A stretch of DNA of 7,418 nucleotides, from contig JBDKLO010000155.1 in NCBI GenBank assembly GCA_039795615.1, positions 1-7,418 on the forward strand, given 5' to 3'. Of the stretch, positions 1 to 6,684 are shown piece after piece (positions within the stretch are counted from its first letter, which is position 1; each line of letters opens with the position of its first letter). This stretch comes from UBA6136 sp039795615 (GTDB taxonomy: Bacteria > Pseudomonadota > Gammaproteobacteria > Methylococcales > Methylococcaceae). Both the position numbers and the translations under genes were made by a program. The notes below the pieces were generated by a model that was not told the origin of the DNA, searched no databases, and was given only the letters and a program-made list of their open reading frames with translations.

Positions 1-169
1 GGACTCGGATCAGTCCCATTCCCCCCTGTTCAATCTCTATTTCGATCCGGTCCGCGCCTGCATCGAAGGCATTCTCGATCAATTCCTTGATGGCAGAGGC
101 CGGTCGCTCGACGACCTCGCCAGCGGCGATCTGATTAATCAGTTGGGGAGGGAGCGTTCGGATCGTCAT
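1..169 (-). CDS. mutL: DNA mismatch repair protein MutL, N-terminal part (runs off the left edge)
   Basis: The reverse strand from the ATG at 167-169 encodes 56 residues of the MutL N-terminal GHKL ATPase before the window ends. MutL couples MutS mismatch recognition to strand incision (MutH or its own nuclease) and helicase loading. Visible hallmarks are the start MTIRTLPPQLINQIAAGEVV, the block ERPASAIKEL with the expected catalytic glutamate at 29, and the Mg-binding motif I stretch ENAFDAGAD with Asn33. ATP-lid motifs and the C-terminal dimerisation domain lie outside the window, so it cannot be said whether this MutL has an endonuclease site. The start is supported by alignment with family N-termini and by the lack of an upstream in-frame ATG, GTG or TTG nearby, although no clear Shine-Dalgarno sequence precedes it. 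It is divergent from hrpA, so it seems to begin its own transcription unit here. Confidence 0.95.
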   Translation of the reverse strand, partial: MTIRTLPPQLINQIAAGEVVERPASAIKELIENAFDAGADRIEIEIEQGGMGLIRV

Positions 170-175
170 GATTTT

Positions 176-198
176 GGGGCTACAGTAATTTAGACCCC
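176..198. repeat. Bulged inverted repeat in the mutL-hrpA intergenic region
   Basis: GGGGCTA at 176-182 pairs with TAG at 191-193 and CCCC at 195-198. This leaves A194 as a single bulge and an eight-base loop (183-190), giving seven base pairs. It lies between the divergent mutL start at 169 and the strong ribosome binding site at 210. It could be an operator, an RNA hairpin in the hrpA leader, or chance. No T-run follows on either strand, so it is not a typical terminator. Confidence 0.3.
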
Positions 199-209
199 CA
201 TTCTCTAAC

Positions 210-215
210 AGGAGG
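210..215 (+). promoter_or_regulatory. Consensus Shine-Dalgarno sequence for the 22-codon leader ORF
   Basis: AGGAGG at 210-215 lies six bases before the ATG at 222, an ideal ribosome binding site. It is the strongest such site in the window, yet it does not serve the hrpA start directly. The hrpA ATG at 287 has only AAGG two bases away, which is too close to work well. The site therefore suggests that ribosomes enter at 222 and reach hrpA by coupling. Confidence 0.6.
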
Positions 216-221
216 GCTTCG

Positions 222-290
222 ATGGAAATCTTCTTGAGGGTTCGGTATACAGGTCGGTTAACGAATGCTGTTCCAACAACAAGGCTATGA
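222..290 (+). CDS. Putative 22-codon leader peptide translationally coupled to hrpA
   Basis: An open frame runs from the ATG at 222 to the TGA at 288-290, encoding 22 residues beginning MEIFLRVRYTG and ending VPTTRL. It has a consensus Shine-Dalgarno sequence at ideal spacing. Its stop overlaps the hrpA start in an ATGA arrangement (287-290), the classic geometry for stop-restart translational coupling. The peptide is basic: four arginines in 22 residues, all encoded by AGG or CGG, and four threonines. It has no recognisable domain or signal sequence. It is not a missing piece of HrpA, because the HrpA N-terminus already aligns with family members from about its own Met. The alternative is a chance frame after a purine-rich stretch; the ribosome binding site plus exact overlap make coupling the better reading, but it is untested. 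Confidence 0.45.
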   Translation: MEIFLRVRYTGRLTNAVPTTRL

Positions 291-3200
291 TTTCGAATTT
301 TAAAGGGTTAAAGAATCGTCTGGATGCGTGCTATCGGCGGGATCAGTTCCGGCTGAGAAGGGCCATTGAGAAACTGGAGAGCGATCTCAAGAATGGGCAT
401 GACGTCCAACAGGCGGCTGAAGCACTCGCGGCGCGTTTTGAGGGCTCAGTAGCCCGGGTTCAAACCCGCATAAGTCAGGTTCCAAAGATTGAGTACCCTG
501 ACCTCCCGGTTTCGGATAAGCGAGACGATATTCTGCAGGCGATCCTTTCTCATCAGGTCGTTATCGTCTGTGGCGAGACCGGTTCCGGTAAGACGACGCA
601 GCTTCCGAAAATCTGTCTTGAAGCCGGGCGGGGCATCAAGGGCATGATCGGACATACGCAGCCTCGAAGGATCGCTGCCCGGACTGTTGCCACTCGAATC
701 GCCGAGGAGTTGGGGCAGTCGATTGGCCAGGCTGTCGGTTACAAGGTTCGATTCAGGGACAAAACGAGCACCGACGGGTTCATCAAGTTGATGACGGATG
801 GCATCCTGCTCGCTGAAATTCAGCACGATCGTTTTCTGGATGACTACGACACCCTCATCATCGATGAGGCTCATGAACGAAGTCTCAACATCGACTTTCT
901 TCTGGGGTACCTTCGATGGGTCCTACCCAAAAGACCTGATCTCAAGGTCATCATCACCTCGGCGACCATTGATCCGGAACGTTTTTCAAAGCACTTTGGA
1001 AATGCCCCGATCATCAATGTTTCAGGGCGCACCTATCCGGTGGAGATTCGCTATCGGCCGGTGGAAGTCGAAGAGGGAGATGAGACCGATAACCGCGAGC
1101 AGCAGGCCATTCTCGATGCGGTGGACGAGCTCTGGAGAGACCAGAGCGGCGATATTTTGGTTTTCATGAGTGGTGAGCGAGAGATACGCGAAACCGCGGA
1201 GTCTCTGCGCAAGCATCATCCGTCCACCTGCGAGATTTTGCCCCTCTATTCAAGGCTTTCAGAATCGGAGCAGGAAAAGGTATTTCGCCCCTCGGGCCGA
1301 CGTCGCGTTGTGTTGGCGACGAATGTCGCCGAAACCTCCCTGACGGTTCCCGGCATCCGTGCGGTTATAGATACCGGCTATGCGCGGATCAGCCGTTATT
1401 CGCATCGGAGCAAGTTGCAGCGTCTCCCGATCGAGCGCATTTCCCAGGCGTCTGCCAATCAACGCTCTGGTCGATGTGGGCGAATCGGGCCGGGTATCGC
1501 CATCAGGCTTTATTCCGAATTGGATTTTCTGAATCGGGATGAGTTTACGGATCCTGAAATTCTCAGAACCAATCTGGCTTCGGTCATCCTTCAGATGCAC
1601 GCCTTAAGGCTGGGTGAGCTGCAACGCTTTCCTTTTGTGGAACCCCCAGACATCCGTCTAGTGAAGGATGGTCTTAAAACGCTCCAGGAGTTAAATGCGC
1701 TCGATGATCGGGGCCAATTGACGCCCATCGGGAAGCGGCTTTCGCGGCTTCCAATCGATCCGAGGCTTGGAAGAATGCTCCTGGCTGCCCAGGAGGAGGG
1801 GTGCCTGAAAGAGGTGGCCATTATGGTCTCCGCGCTCAGTGTTCCTGATCCAAGAGAGCGACCTCAAGATCGGCAGCAACAGGCGGATCAAAAGCACGCG
1901 AGATTCAAGGATGAGCGCTCGGATTTTATTTCGCTCCTGAAGTTGTGGGATGACTTTGAAGCGCAAAAAGCCCATCTCACGCGGGCCAAGATTCGCAGTT
2001 ACTGTCGGGACTCCTTTCTGTCCTTCGTCCGTATGCGCGAATGGCATGAGACCCACAGCCAAATCATGGAAGTAATCAAGGGTGAGTTCGAGTTTAAGCT
2101 CAACATCGTCACTGCCGAATTTCCTGAAATCCATCGCGCGCTTCTTGCGGGTCTTCTTTCAAATGTCTGTTTACGGCAAGAGCAGAGCGAATACGTCGGA
2201 GCCAGAGGGGCCAGGCTTCACATCCATCCTGGTTCCTTTCTCTTCAAGGCCAAACCTAAATGGATTATTTCGGCTGAACAGGTTGAAACCAGTAAGGTGT
2301 ACGCACGTACCGTGGCCGCTATCGAGCCTGAGTGGATCGAAAAGGTCGGAGCGCATTTGGTCAAGCAACAGCATTACGATCCCCATTGGGAGCGAAAATC
2401 AGCCAGGATTGCGGTGCATGAGCGAACTCAGCTGTTTGGGCTCACTATTCAGGCGGGACGGAAAATCCCCTACGAGCGGGTCAATCCCGAAGAGGCGCGT
2501 GAACTTTTTATCCGGCACGCTCTGGTGCAGATGGATTACGACTCGAGGGCGCCCTTCATGGCGCACAACATCAAGTTGCTTGAAGAGGCCGACTACCTGC
2601 AGCAAAAAGGGCGCCGAGTCGACTTAATGGTCGATGAGATGTGGCTCTTCAAGTTCTTTGAAGAAAGGGTTCCTCCCGAGGTCGTGAATGGGGTGACCTT
2701 TGAGGTCTGGCGAAAATCGGTTGAAGCCTTGAAGCCCGATTTTCTCAAACTGACTCAGGACGACATTACCGTCAAGGTGGATGAATCGGTCGATGACCTC
2801 AACTTTCCAGACCACTGCCTGGTGGGAGGGCTACGCCTGCCGTTGCAGTATCGATTTGAGCCTGGTCACATGGATGACGGGGTCTCAGCCCTGATTCCAC
2901 TGCAGCTCCTGAATACGCTTGAAGAGTCGCCGTTTCGTTGGCTAGTCCCCGGCATGCTGAGGGATAAGGTGATCGCCTTGCTAAAGTCATTGCCTAAGAC
3001 GCTACGCATTCATTTCGTCCCGGTCCCAGACTATGCCGACCGAATTCTTCCCATGCTCGACTTTGCTCAAGGTGATCTTCTGACGCAGCTGTCTGTTGCC
3101 TTGAAGCGAACCGGAGGGATTTCTGTACCGTCAGCCTCATTTCGCGAAGAACTGGTTCCTGATCATCTGAAAACCAATTTCCTGGTGCTCGGTGAAGATC

Positions 3201-4186
3201 AGCGAGTGATCGATCGGGGGCGGGATCTCTCGACTCTCAAGCAGAAGCATTCCAAAGATGCCGGGCAAAGCTTCAAGCAGATCGCCAGTGAGGCCTACTT
3301 GATGACGGGATGCCATGAATGGACCTTTGGTGATATTCCGGTCACTTTCGATGGGAACCATGAGGGAAGTCGAGTGTTTGGCTATCCTGCGCTGGTGGAT
3401 GAAGGTCAAAGTGTGGGGCTCAGAATCCTTGAGGCCCGTGAGGAGGCGCAACTTATTCACGAGGGGGGGTTGGCTCGGCTTTTAGCGCTCTCTCTGGCGA
3501 AGGACCTCAAATACATTCGAAAAAATCTTCGGGTGGATGCTGCGGCTGAGCTCGCATACGGGAGACTGATCACGCATCCTTTTCTCTATAAGGATCTTGG
3601 AAAAGAGCGGGCATTAAGAGAAGACATTGTGGCCCGCCTTCTGGCCGCGACGTACCTTGAAGATCAGGTCGAAATCAGAGACTTCGCATCGTTCAGTGAA
3701 CGCATGGAAGCTCATCGTAAGGAACTGATGATGCGATCTGATGAGATGGGGGCTGTTGCTCAGAAAATCATGCAACTTCATGCGGAAGTCCTTCGCAACC
3801 TCGAAAAACTCCCCGATGGTAAGATCAAGGAGGATGTGCGTTTTCAGTTGTCGCGCATGATTTATCTAGGGTTCTGGGTCAAGACCCCCTGGGCTCAAAT
3901 TCGAGAGTTTCCGAGATATCTGACCGCGATTCAGCATCGCCTGCAGAAAGCAGGTCAGGATCCCGGCCGAGATGCTCGCCAGCGTCTCGATTTGGAGCCT
4001 TTCCAGAGAGCCTTTTGGACGATGATTGAGAAATATCACGGTCGGAGAGTTCCGGAACGCCATCCCTTCCGATGGAAGCTGGAGGAGTTCCGGGTTTCTC
4101 TTTTTGCCCAGCAGCTAAAGACGGCTTATCCCATTTCAGCCAAGCGGATGGAGGAGGCGCTGAAAACATTGGAACCCCAGGTCTGA
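287..4186 (+). CDS. hrpA: ATP-dependent RNA helicase HrpA (DEAH box)
   Basis: This is an intact 1299-residue HrpA, practically the same length as the E. coli protein (about 1300). It is a cytosolic DEAH-box 3'-5' RNA helicase, implicated in mRNA processing and in acting on stalled or collided ribosomes. Helicase motifs are all present: Walker A GETGSGKT (96-103), TQPRRIAA (124-131), DEAH (193-196), SAT (225-227), motif V around ATNVAETSLTV (344-354) and motif VI QRSGRCGR (392-399). A winged-helix segment (about 420-480), HA2/ratchet region (about 480-590), OB-like region (about 620-690) and the bacterial HrpA C-terminal DUF3418 region (about 705-1290, ending with FAQQLKTAYPIS) follow. The 287 start aligns with family N-termini; its own ribosome binding site is poor, and the ATG overlaps the stop of a 22-codon leader ORF. 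No frameshift or missing motif is seen. Confidence 0.97.
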   Translation: MISNFKGLKNRLDACYRRDQFRLRRAIEKLESDLKNGHDVQQAAEALAARFEGSVARVQTRISQVPKIEYPDLPVSDKRDDILQAILSHQVVIVCGETGSGKTTQLPKICLEAGRGIKGMIGHTQPRRIAARTVATRIAEELGQSIGQAVGYKVRFRDKTSTDGFIKLMTDGILLAEIQHDRFLDDYDTLIIDEAHERSLNIDFLLGYLRWVLPKRPDLKVIITSATIDPERFSKHFGNAPIINVSGRTYPVEIRYRPVEVEEGDETDNREQQAILDAVDELWRDQSGDILVFMSGEREIRETAESLRKHHPSTCEILPLYSRLSESEQEKVFRPSGRRRVVLATNVAETSLTVPGIRAVIDTGYARISRYSHRSKLQRLPIERISQASANQRSGRCGRIGPGIAIRLYSELDFLNRDEFTDPEILRTNLASVILQMHALRLGELQRFPFVEPPDIRLVKDGLKTLQELNALDDRGQLTPIGKRLSRLPIDPRLGRMLLAAQEEGCLKEVAIMVSALSVPDPRERPQDRQQQADQKHARFKDERSDFISLLKLWDDFEAQKAHLTRAKIRSYCRDSFLSFVRMREWHETHSQIMEVIKGEFEFKLNIVTAEFPEIHRALLAGLLSNVCLRQEQSEYVGARGARLHIHPGSFLFKAKPKWIISAEQVETSKVYARTVAAIEPEWIEKVGAHLVKQQHYDPHWERKSARIAVHERTQLFGLTIQAGRKIPYERVNPEEARELFIRHALVQMDYDSRAPFMAHNIKLLEEADYLQQKGRRVDLMVDEMWLFKFFEERVPPEVVNGVTFEVWRKSVEALKPDFLKLTQDDITVKVDESVDDLNFPDHCLVGGLRLPLQYRFEPGHMDDGVSALIPLQLLNTLEESPFRWLVPGMLRDKVIALLKSLPKTLRIHFVPVPDYADRILPMLDFAQGDLLTQLSVALKRTGGISVPSASFREELVPDHLKTNFLVLGEDQRVIDRGRDLSTLKQKHSKDAGQSFKQIASEAYLMTGCHEWTFGDIPVTFDGNHEGSRVFGYPALVDEGQSVGLRILEAREEAQLIHEGGLARLLALSLAKDLKYIRKNLRVDAAAELAYGRLITHPFLYKDLGKERALREDIVARLLAATYLEDQVEIRDFASFSERMEAHRKELMMRSDEMGAVAQKIMQLHAEVLRNLEKLPDGKIKEDVRFQLSRMIYLGFWVKTPWAQIREFPRYLTAIQHRLQKAGQDPGRDARQRLDLEPFQRAFWTMIEKYHGRRVPERHPFRWKLEEFRVSLFAQQLKTAYPISAKRMEEALKTLEPQV

Positions 4187-4193
4187 GGGTTCC
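4171..4193. terminator. Possible hairpin terminator spanning the hrpA stop codon
   Basis: GGAACCC at 4171-4177 is a perfect seven-base inverted repeat of GGGTTCC at 4187-4193, with a nine-base loop that contains the hrpA TGA. It sits between two convergent genes. Downstream on the plus strand there is no T-run; on the minus strand TGTTTTC follows a few bases after the stem. It would therefore be at best a weak terminator for the gene at 4212-4583, and for hrpA more likely a 3'-end stabilising hairpin. Confidence 0.35.
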
Positions 4194-4211
4194 AGTCACC
4201 CGCTGAAGCTT

Positions 4212-4583
4212 TTAGGGAAGCTCGAGTAGTTCGTTGACCAACCCCATGTAAGGCGCCAGCTGCGGAATACGGGGAATGGGCCAGCATTGGTGCGTCACGT
4301 GGGCCATGAGGTTATTCAACCAAGGCTTGTTGGACTGAGCCGATCTCAGAATGAAGTAATACTGATCACCGCGTTGGGTGACCCCAAAATTATCCAAATG
4401 CAGGACGATGTCCTCGGGTTCCCCCAGAAGTCGGACTGACATCCTGAGTCTCCGGCTCTCAAGATCAAAATCAAAGGCATTGAGCTTGGCAATGCCACGT
4501 AGCACCACATTGGCCACCATCGTAATCAGGAAAGTGGGGGTCATCTTGATTGCGGCCTTGATCAGGCTGGCTTGAATACTCAT
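4212..4583 (-). CDS. Conserved-looking protein of unknown function, 123 aa
   Basis: I do not recognise a named family. The 123-residue product has an N-terminal helical, amphipathic part (about 1-32, SIQASLIKAAIK then TPTFLITMVANVVLRGIA). A predicted beta-rich middle follows (about 36-82, FDFDLESRRLRMSVRLL and DIVLHLDNFGV). The C-terminal part is rich in Trp, Pro and Asn (PWLNNLM 87-93, CWPIPRIPQLAPYM 100-113). There is no convincing signal peptide, transmembrane span or metal motif, so it is probably cytosolic or membrane-peripheral. I chose the ATG at 4583 over the in-frame ATG at 4604 because GAGGAA lies about ten bases before 4583, while 4604 has only pyrimidines upstream. It occupies the only non-shadow frame between hrpA and purT, faces hrpA and is divergent from purT. 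A TAAAAT hexamer at 4667-4662 on this strand may be its -10, without a good -35. Confidence 0.78.
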   Translation of the reverse strand: MSIQASLIKAAIKMTPTFLITMVANVVLRGIAKLNAFDFDLESRRLRMSVRLLGEPEDIVLHLDNFGVTQRGDQYYFILRSAQSNKPWLNNLMAHVTHQCWPIPRIPQLAPYMGLVNELLELP

Positions 4584-4716
4584 CGGTGGACTGTTCCTCG
4601 GCATGGGTGGAGAAGGGGGCTACCCGCCATTCGCCTCTAGGGCGGCGTAGTCGGATGCCCCATTTTAAACTGGCTAGCGAGTTAGAATGTGCTCTAAATC
4701 AGTTGGAACCACTGGA

Positions 4717-5913
4717 ATGAAGATAGGTACTCCGAAATCCCCCGGTGCCACCCGGGTTATGCTTCTTGGTAGCGGTGAGCTGGGCAAGGAGGTGGTCATC
4801 AGTCTTCAGCGATATGGCGTTGAGGTCATCGCGGTGGATCGCTATGCGAATGCACCGGCGCAGCAGGTGGCGCATCGAGCCCATGTCATCGATATGACGA
4901 ATGGTCAGCAGTTGATTGACCTGATTTCCAGGGAGAAACCCCATTTCATCGTGCCGGAGATCGAGGCCATTGCGACCTCGGTCCTGGCCGAGGTCGAGGC
5001 TTCAGGATCCGCGGTCGTGATCCCCAATGCGAGAGCAGTTCAGTTGACCATGAACCGGGAAGGTATTCGTCGACTGGCGGCCGAGACGCTGGCGCTACCG
5101 ACCTCGGATTATCGATTTGTCGATACGCTTGACGATCTCCGCGCAGCTTCTTCGGCCGTGGGTTTTCCCTGTTTTGTTAAACCTATTATGTCCTCTTCAG
5201 GGAAGGGGCAATCCATGCTCAAAGGGCCCTCCGATGTTGAAGCGGCTTGGTCCTACGCCCAGGAGGGGGGGCGGGTTCAGGGAACCCGGGTCATTGTGGA
5301 AGGGCGAATCGATTTTGATTTTGAAATTACCCTGATCACCGTCAGAAGCATTGATGCCGGGGGTCAGGTGCAAATCGCCTATTGCGAACCTGTGGGTCAC
5401 CTGCAGCGGCAGGGAGACTATGTTGAAAGTTGGCAACCTCAGCCGATGACAGAAGTGGCTTGGGCTGAAGCCCGGCGGATCGCCCATGCCGTGGTTGAAA
5501 ATTTGGGTGGGGCTGGCGTTTTCGGTGTGGAGCTTTTCGTGAAAGGCGATCAGGTCTGGTTCAGTGAGGTCAGTCCCCGGCCACACGATACCGGGATGGT
5601 CACGATGATCACGCAGCGGCAAAGTGAATTTGAGCTTCATGCAAGGGCAATCCTAGGGCTCCCCGTCGCCACCGAATTGGCGTCCCCAGGAGCATCGGCG
5701 GTGATTTACGGGGGCGTTGATGCGCCCGCCGTGAGTTTTTCTGGGCTGGAGCAGGTGTTGGCCGACCCTGACGTAGAAGTCAGACTTTTCGGCAAGCCGG
5801 AATCGTTCTCCCGTCGACGAATGGGCGTTGCTCTGGCAAAGGCTTCGGATACTGAGACGGCCCGACATCTGGCACGTGATGCGGCATCGCGGATTTACGT
5901 CAGCGCGGATTGA
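4717..5913 (+). CDS. purT: Formate-dependent phosphoribosylglycinamide formyltransferase 2 (GAR transformylase T)
   Basis: PurT makes formyl-GAR from GAR, formate and ATP in the third step of purine synthesis, bypassing the folate-dependent PurN. The 398-residue ATP-grasp protein matches the family over its length (E. coli about 392). From the chosen Met it shows the N-terminal motif VMLLGSGELGKEV (14-26), EIEAIAT (81-87) for GAR binding, TMNREGIRRLAAE, the ATP loop SSSGKGQS (159-166), and Mg-ligand glutamates in GVFGVELF (272) and SEVSPRPHDTG (284). The C-terminal RLFGKPE region follows. An in-frame ATG at 4687 would add ten residues; I prefer 4717 because MKIGTPKSPGATRVM lines up with family N-termini and a weak GGAA lies upstream, but the choice is not certain. 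The lytic transglycosylase follows 22 bases after the stop, suggesting co-transcription. No PurR-type operator is visible. Confidence 0.97.
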   Translation: MKIGTPKSPGATRVMLLGSGELGKEVVISLQRYGVEVIAVDRYANAPAQQVAHRAHVIDMTNGQQLIDLISREKPHFIVPEIEAIATSVLAEVEASGSAVVIPNARAVQLTMNREGIRRLAAETLALPTSDYRFVDTLDDLRAASSAVGFPCFVKPIMSSSGKGQSMLKGPSDVEAAWSYAQEGGRVQGTRVIVEGRIDFDFEITLITVRSIDAGGQVQIAYCEPVGHLQRQGDYVESWQPQPMTEVAWAEARRIAHAVVENLGGAGVFGVELFVKGDQVWFSEVSPRPHDTGMVTMITQRQSEFELHARAILGLPVATELASPGASAVIYGGVDAPAVSFSGLEQVLADPDVEVRLFGKPESFSRRRMGVALAKASDTETARHLARDAASRIYVSAD

Positions 5914-5935
5914 TACGCACATTTAGCTGAATCCC

Positions 5936-6670
5936 ATGATCCGCGCATCCCTCCATCTTCCCGTCATTCTGCTGTCTCTGAGTCTGGCCTTATCCAGTCG
6001 TCTGTGTGAAGCGGATGTTTACAGGCGGGTAGGGCCCGATGGGCAGGTCGTGTTTACGGATAAGCCGCAGGGTCATGGTTACGCCTTGGTGATCAAGTCA
6101 CATGATCGCAAGGCCCCGGCAGGGCCCTTGCAACATGCCGTCGGTCCCCAGCCAATTCCCCCAGCGGGGCAACCTCCATCCATGGTTCACCGCTTAAGTT
6201 CAGGAGAGATTGTGTTGGGCAACGGTCCCCGCATCTATTCCTTTAGGCCATCAGGTGCCCCGTTGAATGCCCGGCCGTTCGGCGCCAAGGCAGATGCTTT
6301 TTCTGCAATCATCGATCGGGCAGCCTACGTGCATGGGCTTGACCCCTGGCTCCTTCACGCTGTCATTCGGGCCGAATCTGCCTATAACCCATTAGCCCAA
6401 TCGAGCAAGGGAGCCATGGGTCTTATGCAGTTGATGCCGGATACCGCAGCACGTTATGGCGTCAGAGATCCCTGGAATCCAGAAGAAAATATTCATGCTG
6501 GGGCGCGATATCTCAAGGATCTCATGGGTATGTTTGGTTCGGATGTCCGACTTGCTGTTGCTGCCTATAACGCCGGAGAAGGCAACGTTCAGAAATACGG
6601 CAATCAAATCCCGCCTTTCGAAGAAACCAAAGGCTACGTATCCAAGGTGCTCGATTTTTACAGGCGGTGA
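5936..6670 (+). CDS. Secreted lytic transglycosylase with DUF4124-like N-terminus and SLT domain
   Basis: The 244-residue protein is predicted to cleave the MurNAc-GlcNAc bond of peptidoglycan in the periplasm, forming 1,6-anhydro ends. Residues 1-26 form a signal peptide (hydrophobic PVILLSLSLALS, likely cut after CEA). Cys24 is not in a proper lipobox, so it is probably not a lipoprotein. Residues 27-45 (DVYRRVGPDGQVVFTDKPQ) resemble the DUF4124 domain, followed by a Pro/Gly-rich linker (about 60-115). The SLT domain (about 120-244) has the catalytic Glu147 in IRAESAYNP, GAMGLMQLMP (159-168), ENIHAGARYL (184-193) and AAYNAGEGNV (209-218), the family 1 signatures. It is a short, single-domain enzyme, unlike the large Slt70. 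Its ATG has no clear Shine-Dalgarno sequence and lies 22 bases after purT, so expression may depend on the purT transcript. Its substrate preference and partners cannot be read from sequence. Confidence 0.92.
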   Translation: MIRASLHLPVILLSLSLALSSRLCEADVYRRVGPDGQVVFTDKPQGHGYALVIKSHDRKAPAGPLQHAVGPQPIPPAGQPPSMVHRLSSGEIVLGNGPRIYSFRPSGAPLNARPFGAKADAFSAIIDRAAYVHGLDPWLLHAVIRAESAYNPLAQSSKGAMGLMQLMPDTAARYGVRDPWNPEENIHAGARYLKDLMGMFGSDVRLAVAAYNAGEGNVQKYGNQIPPFEETKGYVSKVLDFYRR

Positions 6671-6684
6671 TCCCCGTTAGGGGA
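6671..6684. terminator. Short GC hairpin between convergent transglycosylase and yceF genes
   Basis: TCCCC at 6671-6675 and GGGGA at 6680-6684 form a five-base-pair stem with a GTTA loop. It starts directly after the transglycosylase TGA, and its loop/stem junction contains the yceF TAA (complement of 6677-6679). The position suits a bidirectional terminator for the two convergent genes, but the stem is short and no T-run follows on either strand. Confidence 0.3.

Noticed and set aside
246..251. TATACA hexamer upstream of hrpA as a -10 element
   Set aside because: No matching -35 at usable spacing, and it lies inside the leader ORF downstream of the strong ribosome binding site, which would be pointless if transcription began there.
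446..874. 142-codon frame on the minus strand inside hrpA
   Set aside because: It lies opposite the conserved helicase core of HrpA, has no recognisable domain and no sign of a ribosome binding site; other long frames opposite hrpA (for example 1691-2134 and 3879-4199) are the same kind of shadow.
2082..2627. 181-codon plus-strand frame overlapping hrpA in another frame
   Set aside because: Serine/arginine/proline-rich composition typical of an out-of-frame reading; the HrpA frame is conserved through this whole stretch.
3463..3469. Run of seven G bases in hrpA, with a second seven-G run in purT at 5265-5271
   Set aside because: Considered as phase-variation slippage tracts, but seven is short, both encode ordinary Glu-Gly-Gly in intact frames, and neither gene is a typical phase-variable gene. 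They are possible sequencing-error sites only.
4624..4645. CCGCC/GGCGG inverted repeat upstream of purT
   Set aside because: Only five base pairs with a long loop and competing pairings; not convincing as an operator or hairpin.
4683..4688. TAGAAT as a possible -10 for purT
   Set aside because: Five of six matches, but no acceptable -35 lies 16-18 bases upstream and no extended -10 is present. If real, it would favour the 4717 start because it overlaps the ATG at 4687.
5197..5640. 147-codon minus-strand frame inside purT
   Set aside because: It is opposite the conserved ATP-grasp core of PurT and shows no independent coding signal.
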